Assembly (NCBI GenBank): GCA_964586775.1
Contig: CAZPJD010000274.1
Location: 1 to 20,802, forward strand
Source of the DNA: JADLEX01 sp964586775
Lineage (GTDB): Bacteria; Lernaellota; Lernaellaia; JACKCT01
Direction of reading: 5' to 3'
Length of the DNA stretch: 20,802 nucleotides
Of this stretch, positions 13,832 to 20,802 are shown piece after piece. Position numbers and translations under genes: made by a program. The notes beneath the pieces are model-generated. The model saw only the letters and a program-made list of their open reading frames with translations. It was not told the origin of the DNA and did not search any database. Numbering within the stretch: the first letter of the stretch is position 1; each line of letters begins with the position of its first letter.

Positions 13832-15226
13832 TTATTTCGCGTTGGATTCGGCCCCCGGATCGAGATCCGCGATCGCCTCGCGCAGCTTCGCCCCGACGGC
13901 CGCCGCCGCATCGGGCCCGTAGAAACACGAATCGCTTTCGTAGCCGTCCACCTCGTACTGCTCGCGCGTGACGAGGTAGCCCATGTAGGCGTTCGCGGGT
14001 CCCGTCACCAAGCACTTTACTCCCGCGGGGCACATGGTCTGATACATCTGCCCCGTGGCGTAGGTCGCCTCGCCCGGCACGGCGATGAAGACGAGCGATC
14101 CTAAGCGCGCCGTCTGAAACGTCACCTCGGGATCGACATAAAACGCCCGCGACAAAAAGAGCGGCAATTCAGCGCGACCCCAACTGCGCACCACCACGCG
14201 CTCGAAGGGTTCACGCACCGCCGCGCCCGACACGTCGCTCGCCACGAACGCCTGCCGCGAGGCCATCACGTCGACAATCGCCTTCGACAGCGCCTCGCCG
14301 TAGTCCTCCATCTGCCGGTCTTCCGAGACGCCCTCGACCCAGTCGGGGCTCGGTGCGGCGTCGCCCAGCGGACCGTTCATGTAAAGGACCGTCGTATCCG
14401 GCCCGAGGGCTTCCTCAACGCGCCGATAGATCACGCCGGGGTAATCCGCCGATACCCGCGTGCTCTTGGGCGACAGCACGGTGGGGTGCGCGGTGAAATG
14501 CACGAGCGCGCCGATCGGCGTGCCGTCCGTGCGCGAAAAACGCAGCACCGTCAGCGTGCGGTTCACCGGGTGCGCGCCGGTGTCCGGCGCGGTGTTCGCG
14601 CTCTCGTTGCCGTGGACGAATCCCGGATCGAGGCGGCTGCGATTGAGGCCCAGCACCTCGCGCGATGCGATCTCGATGCGCGCGGGCTCGGCCGACGCGC
14701 GCGCCTCGCGCACCGCTTCGGCGATGGAATCGGTCAGGAATTTCAGAATCTCTTCGTCGAACGACCCCATCGCGACCTTGGCGATGAACGATCGATCGTA
14801 GCCCGCGAAGCCCGAGTGGTTGTGCGTCGCGGTGAGCAGGAAGTTGTGGTCGTCGAAGCCGTCGACGGCGAGACGCGAGAGCGCTTCGTCGTGAACGATC
14901 GTGGTGACATAGCAAAGATCCGTGCTGACGACGGCGATCTGGTTGCCCTGCGGATCGATCGCCACCAACGCGCGCACGAAGATTGGATCGCGCACGCCGG
15001 TGGCCCGAGCCCGTGCGCGGCCGCCGTAGCCGTTCAGCGACACCGGCATCGCGTCGAGATCGGGCGTGATGTCCACCTTCGCCATGCCGATGAGCAGAGG
15101 CGGCGCATCGACGGGCGCGGCGGTCACCACGTCTTCGGCAACGCCGAAATTCGCGGGAACGCCGATCGCGGCGAAAAGAAGCAGTGCAACCGGAACCGTC
15201 AATCGGGGATGGAAAAGACCAGACAT
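13832..15226 (-). CDS. exported neutral-ceramidase-family (PF04734-type) hydrolase without the GDxSP serine
   Basis: A 464-aa exported protein with an N-terminal hydrophobic signal (about residues 9-30). The fold is that of neutral/alkaline non-lysosomal ceramidase, zinc amidases of the periplasm or surface. VDITP is at 51-55. The zinc-ligand motifs are THNHSG (His135, His137), HFTAHPT (His247), PGE (Glu386) and ANAYMGY with Tyr414/417. The stretch that reads GD-x-SPN in known ceramidases is GDAAPS here (288-293), so the Ser is Ala291. It is shorter than typical ceramidases (about 650 aa) and lacks their C-terminal Ig-like domain. The ATG at 15226 lies 28 bases inside the ketosynthase gene; a TTG at 15202 would make a 4-base overlap but a poorer signal. 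Activity on ceramide is uncertain; another lipid amide or ester is possible. Confidence 0.88.
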   Translation of the reverse strand: MSGLFHPRLTVPVALLLFAAIGVPANFGVAEDVVTAAPVDAPPLLIGMAKVDITPDLDAMPVSLNGYGGRARARATGVRDPIFVRALVAIDPQGNQIAVVSTDLCYVTTIVHDEALSRLAVDGFDDHNFLLTATHNHSGFAGYDRSFIAKVAMGSFDEEILKFLTDSIAEAVREARASAEPARIEIASREVLGLNRSRLDPGFVHGNESANTAPDTGAHPVNRTLTVLRFSRTDGTPIGALVHFTAHPTVLSPKSTRVSADYPGVIYRRVEEALGPDTTVLYMNGPLGDAAPSPDWVEGVSEDRQMEDYGEALSKAIVDVMASRQAFVASDVSGAAVREPFERVVVRSWGRAELPLFLSRAFYVDPEVTFQTARLGSLVFIAVPGEATYATGQMYQTMCPAGVKCLVTGPANAYMGYLVTREQYEVDGYESDSCFYGPDAAAAVGAKLREAIADLDPGAESNAK

Positions 15227-16458
15227 GTGTTTGTCCCGCCGAAACCGAAGGAATTTTTGAGCAGCACGCGCGCCGGTCGGCGACGCAGCGGCTCGGATAC
15301 GTAATCCAAATCGCATTCCGGGTCGGGGATCGTCAAGTTGGTCGTTGGGAGCACCGCCTGGCGGTTCATCGCGGCAATGGCCAGAATCGTCTCGATGGCC
15401 CCCGTCGCCCCGAACGAATGCCCGTGCATCGACTTGGTGGACGAAACGGGAATGTCGTACGCCCGCGCGCCGAAGACAGTCTTGATCGCGTTCGATTCCG
15501 CCAGGTCGCCGTATTTGGTCGAGGCCGCGTGGGCGGAAATGTAGTCCACGTCCTCGGGAGCGACCTGCGCGTCGGCGAGCGCGAGACGCATCGCGCGCGC
15601 CCAGTGCTCGCCATCGGCCTTAGGCGTGATGACGTGGTGCGCGTCGTTGGTGTGCGCCTCGCCTTCGAGAATCGCATAAACGCGGGCGCCCCGCGCTCGG
15701 GCCGCATCGAGGCGCTCCAGGACGACCAAGCCGCACCCCTCGCCCTTCACGAGTCCCGCGCGATCCAGCGAAAACGGCTTGCACGCACGCGCGGGATCGT
15801 CCGTCGGGTTGATCGCCTTGGCGTTGACGAAGGTCGCGTACATGAACACGCCGATCGCCGCCTCGCTGCCGCCCGCGATCATCGCGTCCGCGCGGCCGAG
15901 GCGGATCGCGTCGGCCGCGAGCGAGATGGCCGTCCCGCCCGACGCGCACGCGTTGACGACGCCGATCGACGGCCCGCGATACCCGAAACGCAGTGCCACA
16001 AGCCCCGTCGGCATGTTTCCCGATACTGCAATGCCCATGTGGCCGGGGATGTGCTCGGCGTCGCGCTCGACGAACGCCTGATAGAGCGCCTTTTGCCACG
16101 TCTGCGCGCCGGTGACCGCGGTGCCGATGACGACGCCGACGCGGTCGCCGTCGATGCCGCTCTCGCGAAGGCCCGCGTCGGCCACGGCCTCGTCGGCCGC
16201 GGCGATGGCGAAGTTCTCGAAATCGTCGTAGCGCGCGGCGAATTTTTCATCGACATATTTCGTGGGATCGAATCCCACCACGGTACCACCCACGCGACAC
16301 GGGATGCGCGCGCCGAATTCGCCCGCAAATCGATCGTCGCAGCGGCGGATGCCGCTCACCCCCGCGTGCGCGGCTTCAACGGCGTCTTCGACGCAAAGCC
16401 CGAGCGGCGAGATCAACCCCATTCCGGTGACGGCGATTCGTTGCGAGTCCGGCTTCAT
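15199..16458 (-). CDS. beta-ketoacyl-ACP synthase, FabF-like (KAS II type)
   Basis: A 419-aa condensing enzyme of full FabF length. The thiolase-fold active site is complete: Cys171 in VVNACASGG, His310 in ISAHAASTKYGD (canonical NAHGTST is altered), Lys342 and His347 in KSMHGHSFGATG, and the C-terminal GFGGTNT (405-411). Lys238 in FSLDRAGLVKGEG is also conserved. The start is the ATG at 16458 with GGGGAGTGG just upstream; six more in-frame residues exist before it but without a ribosome site. It elongates acyl chains on acyl carrier protein, but no acyl carrier protein, malonyltransferase or reductase gene is adjacent. It is therefore probably a specialised synthase rather than the housekeeping copy. 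It is co-transcribed with the ceramidase-like gene it overlaps. Confidence 0.93.
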   Translation of the reverse strand: MKPDSQRIAVTGMGLISPLGLCVEDAVEAAHAGVSGIRRCDDRFAGEFGARIPCRVGGTVVGFDPTKYVDEKFAARYDDFENFAIAAADEAVADAGLRESGIDGDRVGVVIGTAVTGAQTWQKALYQAFVERDAEHIPGHMGIAVSGNMPTGLVALRFGYRGPSIGVVNACASGGTAISLAADAIRLGRADAMIAGGSEAAIGVFMYATFVNAKAINPTDDPARACKPFSLDRAGLVKGEGCGLVVLERLDAARARGARVYAILEGEAHTNDAHHVITPKADGEHWARAMRLALADAQVAPEDVDYISAHAASTKYGDLAESNAIKTVFGARAYDIPVSSTKSMHGHSFGATGAIETILAIAAMNRQAVLPTTNLTIPDPECDLDYVSEPLRRRPARVLLKNSFGFGGTNTCLVFSIPD

Positions 16459-16511
16459 GGTCCACTCCCCGCGCAAAGCGCGCCCGCCCCGAATCGATCA
16501 TCATCATGCAT

Positions 16512-16540
16512 ATGGACATTTCATATCGAAATTCGTCCAT
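16512..16540. promoter_or_regulatory. nested inverted repeat in the divergent ketosynthase/aldehyde dehydrogenase region
   Basis: Outer arms ATGGAC (16512-16517) and GTCCAT (16535-16540) enclose inner arms ATTTC (16518-16522) and GAAAT (16528-16532), with a two-base insertion on one side. The site is AT-rich in a GC-rich region. It overlaps a weak leftward promoter (minus-strand CTGGCA at 16544-16549, TATGAA at 16520-16525, 18 bases apart). It looks like a regulator site, possibly of the TetR or FadR/FabR kind, but the protein is not in the window. Confidence 0.45.
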
Positions 16541-16564
16541 GAATGCCAGTTGCGCGCACGCGAG

Positions 16565-16593
16565 TTGGCGGAATTCTCGATGACCGCCATAAT
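16565..16593 (+). promoter_or_regulatory. sigma-70-like promoter of the aldehyde dehydrogenase gene
   Basis: TTGGCG (16565-16570), a 17-base spacer, then CATAAT (16588-16593), which matches the -10 consensus in five of six bases. Transcription from about 16600 leaves a short leader holding AGGAG at 16613-16617, six bases before the ATG at 16624. Confidence 0.55.
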
Positions 16594-16623
16594 CCCAATA
16601 TCAGGTATGGCGAGGAGTGGTTC

Positions 16624-18057
16624 ATGCGTTCGCACTATCCGTTGATCCTTGGGGGCGCGTTTCACGACACGGCGGCGCGCCTCGAGGTGCGCGACAAGTT
16701 CACCGGCGAGGTCGCAATGACGACCGCCCTCGCCGATGCCGACATCGTGGACGACGCCGTCGCTCGGGCGTGCGCGGCGGCCGAAGGGATGCGCGAGATG
16801 CCCGCGTATCGACGCCGCGAGATCCTCGATCACTGCGTGCGGCGATTCACCGAGCGCGCCGAGGAACTCGCGATGGCGCTGTGCGTCGAAGCGGGAAAGC
16901 CGATTCGCGATGCGCGCGGCGAGGTCACGCGGCTCGTCGACACCTTTCGCGCCGCGAGCCACGAGACGTCGCGCGCCGCCGGCGAGGTGATGACGCTGGA
17001 CGTGACCGCGCGCGCGGCGGGCTATCGCGGCTGGTGGAAGCGCGTGCCGATCGGCCCCTGCGCGTTCATCACGCCGTTCAACTTTCCGCTCAACCTCGTC
17101 GCGCACAAGGTCGCGCCGGCCATCGCCGCGGGTTGCCCCTTCGTGCTCAAACCGGCGAGCGCCACGCCCATCGGCGCGCTGATCGTGGGCGAGACGCTCA
17201 TCGAGGCGGGCATGCCCGAGGGGTCGTTCTCGGTGCTGCCCTGCCCCGGCGCGATCGGCGAAGGGCTGGTGATCGACGAGCGCATCAAGCTCGTCAGCTT
17301 CACGGGTTCGGCGAGCGTCGGTTGGATGCTCAAGGCGAAGTGCGGCAAGAAAAAGATCGCGCTCGAACTGGGCGGCAACGCGGCGTGCGTGGTGGATCGC
17401 GACGCGGACATCGAAGACGCGACGACCCGCATTGTCTTCGGCGCGTTCTACCAATCGGGCCAAAGCTGCATCAGCGTCCAGCGGATTCTCGTTCACGAAG
17501 ACATCTACGCGGCATTTCGCGACGCGCTGGTCGAGAAGACGCGCGCGCTGCGCGTCGGCGATCCCAAGGACGAGGCCACGTTCATCGGCCCGATGATCAC
17601 GCAGGCCGAGGCGCACCGCGTGGATCACTGGATCCAGACGGCGGTGGGGCGCGGCGCGCGCCTGGTGTGCGGCGGCCAGCGCGACGGCGCGATGATGACG
17701 GCGACGCTGCTGGAAAACGTTCCCGACGACGAACCGCTGTGCGCCGACGAGGCGTTCGGCCCCGTCGCGATCCTGGAGCCCTTCACCGATTTCGACGCCG
17801 CGCTGCGGCGCGTGAACGCGAGCCGATTCGGATTGCAGGCGGGCGTGTTCACGAGCGACATCGATCGCGCCATGCGGGCGTGGGACACGCTGGATGTTGG
17901 CGGCGTGGTCATCGGCGACGTGCCGTCGTGGCGCGTCGATCACATGCCCTATGGCGGCGTCAAGGACAGTGGCCTCGGCCGCGAAGGTATCCGTTTTGCT
18001 ATTGACGAGATGACGGAGACTCGGTTGATGGTGCTGAGGGGGCGGTCGAAACAGTGA
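16624..18057 (+). CDS. NAD(P)-dependent aldehyde dehydrogenase
   Basis: A 477-aa cytoplasmic enzyme of the aldehyde dehydrogenase superfamily, oxidising an aldehyde to the acid with NAD(P). Seen in order: cofactor-site Asn153 in PFNFPLN, Lys176 in LKPASATP, the nucleotide-binding turn FTGSASVG (226-233), general-base Glu248 in LELGGNA, nucleophile Cys282 in SGQSCISVQR, and Glu376 in DEAFGPV. All catalytic residues are present and length is normal. The start is fixed by AGGAG six bases before the ATG at 16624; the frame extends to 16543 but that part is promoter sequence. The set of motifs is closest to the lactaldehyde/glyceraldehyde-type group, but substrate cannot be read. Divergent from the ketosynthase, it may share its regulator. 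It could clear fatty aldehydes, by inference only. Confidence 0.94.
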   Translation: MRSHYPLILGGAFHDTAARLEVRDKFTGEVAMTTALADADIVDDAVARACAAAEGMREMPAYRRREILDHCVRRFTERAEELAMALCVEAGKPIRDARGEVTRLVDTFRAASHETSRAAGEVMTLDVTARAAGYRGWWKRVPIGPCAFITPFNFPLNLVAHKVAPAIAAGCPFVLKPASATPIGALIVGETLIEAGMPEGSFSVLPCPGAIGEGLVIDERIKLVSFTGSASVGWMLKAKCGKKKIALELGGNAACVVDRDADIEDATTRIVFGAFYQSGQSCISVQRILVHEDIYAAFRDALVEKTRALRVGDPKDEATFIGPMITQAEAHRVDHWIQTAVGRGARLVCGGQRDGAMMTATLLENVPDDEPLCADEAFGPVAILEPFTDFDAALRRVNASRFGLQAGVFTSDIDRAMRAWDTLDVGGVVIGDVPSWRVDHMPYGGVKDSGLGREGIRFAIDEMTETRLMVLRGRSKQ

Positions 18058-18066
18058 CGCGAATAA

Positions 18067-18093
18067 CGCGACGGCGGCGTGCGACGCCTCGCG
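18067..18093 (+). terminator. weak hairpin just after the aldehyde dehydrogenase gene
   Basis: Two stacked stems, CGCGA/TCGCG outside and GGCGT/ACGCC inside, with a four-base bulge on the 5' side and a three-base loop. It starts ten bases past the stop codon. There is no T-run, so a terminator role is only suggested by position. Confidence 0.25.
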
Positions 18094-18360
18094 ATGTCCG
18101 CCCCGAGGTCTCCCCGCTCGCAACCGGCCGGCGTCGCCGACCATCGACACGAAGTCACACCGGCCGTCATTCGCCGACTGAACGACATGACCGCGACCCG
18201 CCCGCCTCCCGCTCTCCCGTCTCGACGTTAGGGCGGATGTAAGCAGCGCGACCCCGGGGCGAGTGCGCCCGAAAGCCAAACCGTCGCGACCGCTGCACCA
18301 GCCCTCACCTTTGACCTCGCTCCTGGCCTGCCTCGGTGAATCGAGCGGGGCGGACCTTGA

Positions 18361-18384
18361 GGCGCGTTGCGGCGCGTTGCGGCG
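18361..18384. repeat. 10-base tandem repeat, 2.4 copies
   Basis: GGCGCGTTGC occurs twice in direct succession, followed by GGCG. It lies about 85 bases upstream of the second ceramidase-like gene. It may be simple slippage in GC-rich sequence. Confidence 0.6.
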
Positions 18385-18469
18385 ACGCCGGAATCGTCCT
18401 TGTCGCGGTCGCGTGCGGGTGCTAACTATCGCGCGTGCGGCCTGCATTTCGGCCGCCGGAGATGTTTGC

Positions 18470-19669
18470 ATGTCGGGCACGTTTTTCGCCGGGGCTTCGC
18501 GGGTCGATATCACCCCCACCGATCTGTCGCGCGTCTACCTCGCCGGGTTTGGCAACGACCGAAAGGCCGATCGCGTGCTCGATCCGCTGCACGCGCGCGT
18601 GCTGTATCTGCGCGAGGGCGACGAGGAGTTCGCGCTCGTCATGCTCGACCTGATCGGCGTGCAGGGGCCCGACAACCGACGGCTGCGCGAGGCCGCCGGC
18701 GACCCGCCCGCATCTCGGGTGTGGGTCGCGTGCACGCACTCCCATCAGGGCCCCGACACGCTGGGTCTGTGGGGCAAGGCCGCCGCGCCGGGCTTGCCGA
18801 TCGTCTCCGGCATCGACCGCCGGTATATGTCGTCACTGGCGTCGGAGGTGGCCTACGCGGTGCGTCGGGCAAAACGCCGCGCGCGCCCCTCGACGGTGGC
18901 GTGGGCGGTCGATCGCACCGACAAGAGCGAGTGGACGTGGAACGTTCGCGACGGGCGGTGGTTCGATCACGACCTGTGGACGCTGATATTTCGGGATGCG
19001 TCGCGCGGCGACGCGATTGCGGTGCTCAGCAACTACGGCAGTCATCCCGAATACCTCTGGTCGGCGAACACGGGCGTTTCCCCCGACTGGGTCGTCGGCC
19101 TACACAAGGTGATCGAAAAGGAGATCGGCGGTGTCTCGATCTTCGCCAACGGCGCGCTCGGCGCGATGGTCACGCCGGGTATCGCCGAGGAAACCGGGCT
19201 CGACGAGCGGCTGGAGCGCTACACGCACTACGGACGCCGGATCGGGCAGATGGCCGTGGCCGCCGCGGCGAACGCGACGCCCATTGCGAGCCCTTCGCTG
19301 CGGGTGCGCGAACGCGACATCGTGACTCCGCTCGACAATGTGCAACTGCGTTTCATCAGTTCGCTCGGCGTTTTCGACCGGCCGTGGGACTGGCAGGGCG
19401 TCCGCACGAGTGTGGGGCTGGTCGAGATCGGGCCGCTACGGCTCGTCGGCGCGCCGGGAGAGGTCTGCCCCGAGTTCGGCCTGGCGCTCAAGGCGGTCAC
19501 CGGGCGTGAACGGACGATGCTCGTGAGTCTGTGCAACGACGAACTCGGCTACCTGATGCCCGCGTCGTATTTCGACGACGACAACTATCACTACGAACGC
19601 ACCGTCTCGCCGGGTCCGCGCACGGCGGGGGTGATCTCCGCCGCGCTGGCCGAACTGGCGGCGACGTGA
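18470..19669 (+). CDS. cytoplasmic neutral-ceramidase-family (PF04734-type) protein lacking the GDxSP motif
   Basis: A 399-aa relative of the exported protein at 13832-15226. Shared landmarks are VDITP (12-16), the zinc motif CTHSHQGPD (His90, His92), NYGSHPEYLW (His192), APGE (Glu331) and NDELGYLMP (Tyr361). Where ceramidases have GDxSP, this protein has GALGAMVTP (228-236), so both the Asp and the Ser are missing. There is no signal peptide and no C-terminal domain, so it is probably cytoplasmic, unlike its paralogue. The ATG at 18470 has GGAG eight bases upstream and matches the paralogue's conserved start of the fold; a longer frame from 18263 was rejected. Likely a zinc-dependent hydrolase; substrate unknown. 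Confidence 0.87.
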   Translation: MSGTFFAGASRVDITPTDLSRVYLAGFGNDRKADRVLDPLHARVLYLREGDEEFALVMLDLIGVQGPDNRRLREAAGDPPASRVWVACTHSHQGPDTLGLWGKAAAPGLPIVSGIDRRYMSSLASEVAYAVRRAKRRARPSTVAWAVDRTDKSEWTWNVRDGRWFDHDLWTLIFRDASRGDAIAVLSNYGSHPEYLWSANTGVSPDWVVGLHKVIEKEIGGVSIFANGALGAMVTPGIAEETGLDERLERYTHYGRRIGQMAVAAAANATPIASPSLRVRERDIVTPLDNVQLRFISSLGVFDRPWDWQGVRTSVGLVEIGPLRLVGAPGEVCPEFGLALKAVTGRERTMLVSLCNDELGYLMPASYFDDDNYHYERTVSPGPRTAGVISAALAELAAT

Positions 19670-19670
19670 A

Positions 19671-19691
19671 TTGACTTCGCGCGGCGCGCGA
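19671..19691 (+). promoter_or_regulatory. inverted repeat and -35-like element before the lipoprotein operon
   Basis: TTGACT (19671-19676, five of six -35 matches) is directly followed by a perfect dyad TCGCGC-GGC-GCGCGA (19677-19691). The only -10-like bases after it (around 19697-19703) are weak. The dyad could equally be the terminator stem of the preceding gene, whose stop ends at 19669. Confidence 0.25.
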
Positions 19692-19709
19692 TTCAGTCTA
19701 TTGCCCGAC

Positions 19710-20105
19710 ATGAAATTCACACTTCGACAACGATTTTCGGCCCGATTCTTCGCGGCCCTCGCGTGCGCGTTCGTCGCGGCGACGCTGCTGGCCGCGTGTG
19801 CGGGCGATCGTGCGATCCGCGAGGCCGAGGCGGCGCTAGCCGCGGCGCGCGAAGTGCACGCCGAATATCTGTCGCCCGGCGAATATCGCAGCGCCGAGAA
19901 CTGGCTCGCCGAGGCGCGGGTGCGTCTGCGCGCGGCGGACTACGACGGAGCGCGAAGTTGCGCGGCGGCTTCCGTCTCCAACGCAGAGATGGCGCAAATA
20001 AATGCGCTCGAATACGGACGACCGATGAAATCCGTCCCCGATTCGCCGGTCGATACGCCGAGCCCAACGCCGCCACCCGCCGGCGAGGGAGCGGATGCGC
20101 CATGA
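19710..20105 (+). CDS. small outer-membrane lipoprotein, DUF4398-like
   Basis: A 131-aa lipoprotein with lipobox LAAC and Cys30, followed by Ala. Residues about 34-100 form an Ala-rich helical hairpin (REAEAALAAAREVHAEY, then SAENWLAEARVRLRAADYDGAR). This is the pattern of DUF4398 lipoproteins, which often stand near envelope or OmpA-type genes. The tail (107-131) is Pro-rich, as expected for a linker reaching from the membrane. The ATG at 19710 was chosen because the signal peptide begins there; the frame goes back to 19671 with 13 more residues. Its stop overlaps the next ATG (ATGA). Role unknown, presumably structural in the periplasm. Confidence 0.82.
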   Translation: MKFTLRQRFSARFFAALACAFVAATLLAACAGDRAIREAEAALAAAREVHAEYLSPGEYRSAENWLAEARVRLRAADYDGARSCAAASVSNAEMAQINALEYGRPMKSVPDSPVDTPSPTPPPAGEGADAP

Positions 20106-20422
20106 CGCTCCGGTCTCGTTGGACGATTCTCGCCGTGCTGATCGTCGTCGGCGGTTGCACATCCGCCCACCGGCCCGATCGTCTGCAAATCATGGGTGAA
20201 CAAGTCAACGCCGCTGACCCGCGCTGGTTGCACTCCTGCGCGCCGGTGGAGTGGGCCGACGTGACGGACCATTACAAATTCGCTGTAAAGGACTTCGCCG
20301 CAAGGCGTTACCGATCCGCGGCGCATCATCTGGACATCGCCGAGGCGCAGTACGCCAAGGCGCTCGAACTCGTGAAAAGCTGCCCGCCGGGCGGGCGGAA
20401 TCCGTCGTTTCGCGTCCCATGA
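20102..20422 (+). CDS. small lipoprotein, hypothetical
   Basis: A 106-aa protein with a short lipoprotein signal and lipobox VVGGC (Cys19, then Thr). After a non-repetitive stretch with Cys46, a helix pair (YKFAVKDFAARRYRSAAHHL and AEAQYAKALELV) resembles half of the preceding DUF4398-like protein, hinting at a related fold. A further Cys93 could pair with Cys46. Both its start and its stop overlap the neighbouring genes as ATGA, so the three are translated together. Function unknown. Confidence 0.8.
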   Translation: MTLRSRWTILAVLIVVGGCTSAHRPDRLQIMGEQVNAADPRWLHSCAPVEWADVTDHYKFAVKDFAARRYRSAAHHLDIAEAQYAKALELVKSCPPGGRNPSFRVP

Positions 20423-20802
20423 GGTTCTTCATCAAGATCGTCGCCGTCCTTTTCGCGCTCGTCGTTTGCGCGCAGCCGATCCGCGCCGCGGCGCAGGTTG
20501 CGGAGGAACCGAAACCCGAGACCGCGGACGACGTGACGATCCAGAAACGCCGCCAACAGGCGCAGCTCCTGCAAAACGAGATCAACCGTCAGCGCGCAAT
20601 GCCCGCGCCGGATTGGGGCGAAATCGGATCGCTCTACCGCGCGCTCTTCGCGCTGTTTCCCGACGATCAAACCGGCAAGCTCGCGATTTGGGAGTCGTAC
20701 CTGAGTTGCCTGAAGGCGGGTGACCCCACCTCGGCGCTGGCCGTGCTGCGTCTCGTCTACAAGTCGTATCGACACGACGCGGTCATGGAGCACCCCTTCG
20801 GC
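20419..20802 (+). CDS. secreted protein, N-terminal part, cut by the window end
   Basis: The first 128 residues of a protein that continues past the window. It has a Sec signal peptide (MRFFIKIVAVLFALVV..., cleavage likely near IRAAA at 22-26). Cys17 does not sit in a good lipobox, since Val precedes it. A charged Gln-rich helix follows (KRRQQAQLLQNEINRQRA), then helical pairs around SLYRALFALFPDDQ and DPTSALAVLRLVYKSY that look like TPR-type repeats. The ATG overlaps the preceding stop (ATGA). It is probably a periplasmic TPR-like protein acting with the two lipoproteins; this is inference. Confidence 0.8.
   Translation, partial: MRFFIKIVAVLFALVVCAQPIRAAAQVAEEPKPETADDVTIQKRRQQAQLLQNEINRQRAMPAPDWGEIGSLYRALFALFPDDQTGKLAIWESYLSCLKAGDPTSALAVLRLVYKSYRHDAVMEHPFG

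Larger units (their letters stand above)
18058..18469. other. intergenic region of 412 bases, no gene seen
   Basis: Between the aldehyde dehydrogenase and the second ceramidase-like gene. It contains the weak hairpin at 18067-18093 and the tandem repeat at 18361-18384, listed separately. A possible TTGTCG lies near 18403, but no good -10 follows it. An open frame joins from 18263 into the downstream gene, but its translation is Arg-rich and unlike a protein N-terminus. Confidence 0.5.

Noticed and set aside
16543..16623. Earlier ATG for the aldehyde dehydrogenase
   Set aside because: The extra codons cover the -35/-10 pair, while AGGAG lies correctly before the ATG at 16624.
18263..18469. 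Earlier start for the second ceramidase-like gene
   Set aside because: The 69 added residues are Arg-rich, contain the tandem repeat, and have no counterpart in the family; GGAG precedes 18470.
16504..18519. 671-residue leftward open frame
   Set aside because: It is the antisense shadow of the aldehyde dehydrogenase, caused by high GC; no domain or natural composition.

Overview
The window is GC-rich and densely coded. It comes from a Gram-negative bacterium: there are four lipoproteins with lipoboxes and a signal-peptide-bearing protein that looks like an outer-membrane barrel. The duplicated cysteine motif in one lipoprotein, the paired PF04734-type hydrolases and an Asp-rich tail ending in CGC resemble deltaproteobacterial/Myxococcota-like genomes. 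That placement is an impression from the proteins, not something the sequence proves. No rRNA, tRNA, CRISPR array or insertion sequence was recognised.

Left part (1-5405). After a possible gene end at base 90 comes a leftward 431-aa lipoprotein. Next is a leftward three-gene operon: an APH-fold kinase (GTG start), a histidine-phosphatase-fold protein joined by an ATGA overlap, and an acyl-CoA dehydrogenase 15 bases further on. Kinase plus dehydrogenase matches the two enzymatic parts of eukaryotic ACAD10/ACAD11 and of the bacterial LvaA/LvaC pair. Those handle 4-hydroxyacyl-CoA by phosphorylation and then phosphate elimination. A 498-base gap follows, holding at most a small doubtful Asp-rich ORF.

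Centre (5406-10629). A DHH/DHHA1 phosphoesterase and a rubredoxin run leftward with a GTGA overlap. Running rightward from a shared divergent region is a run of redox and maintenance genes: an iron-sulfur-flavoprotein-like FMN reductase, a BCP-type peroxiredoxin, PolX (polymerase X plus PHP domain) and an Mrp/NBP35 Fe-S carrier ATPase, which may have its own promoter. This block ends in a perfect 12-bp inverted repeat shared with the convergent neighbour.

Right-centre (10696-13649). A leftward pair encodes a probable outer-membrane barrel protein and a large lipoprotein with a TPR-like N-terminus and two copies of a cysteine motif, joined by ATGA.

Right (13832-19669). A leftward FabF-like ketosynthase overlaps an exported neutral-ceramidase-family protein by 28 bases. 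Divergent from it is an aldehyde dehydrogenase with a good promoter and ribosome binding site. The intergenic region carries a nested inverted repeat that looks like an operator. A second ceramidase-family protein, with no signal peptide, follows. Both ceramidase-like proteins keep the zinc-ligand motifs but lack the canonical GDxSP serine motif.

Far right (19710-end). Three small envelope genes (two lipoproteins and a secreted protein cut by the window edge) are chained by ATGA overlaps.
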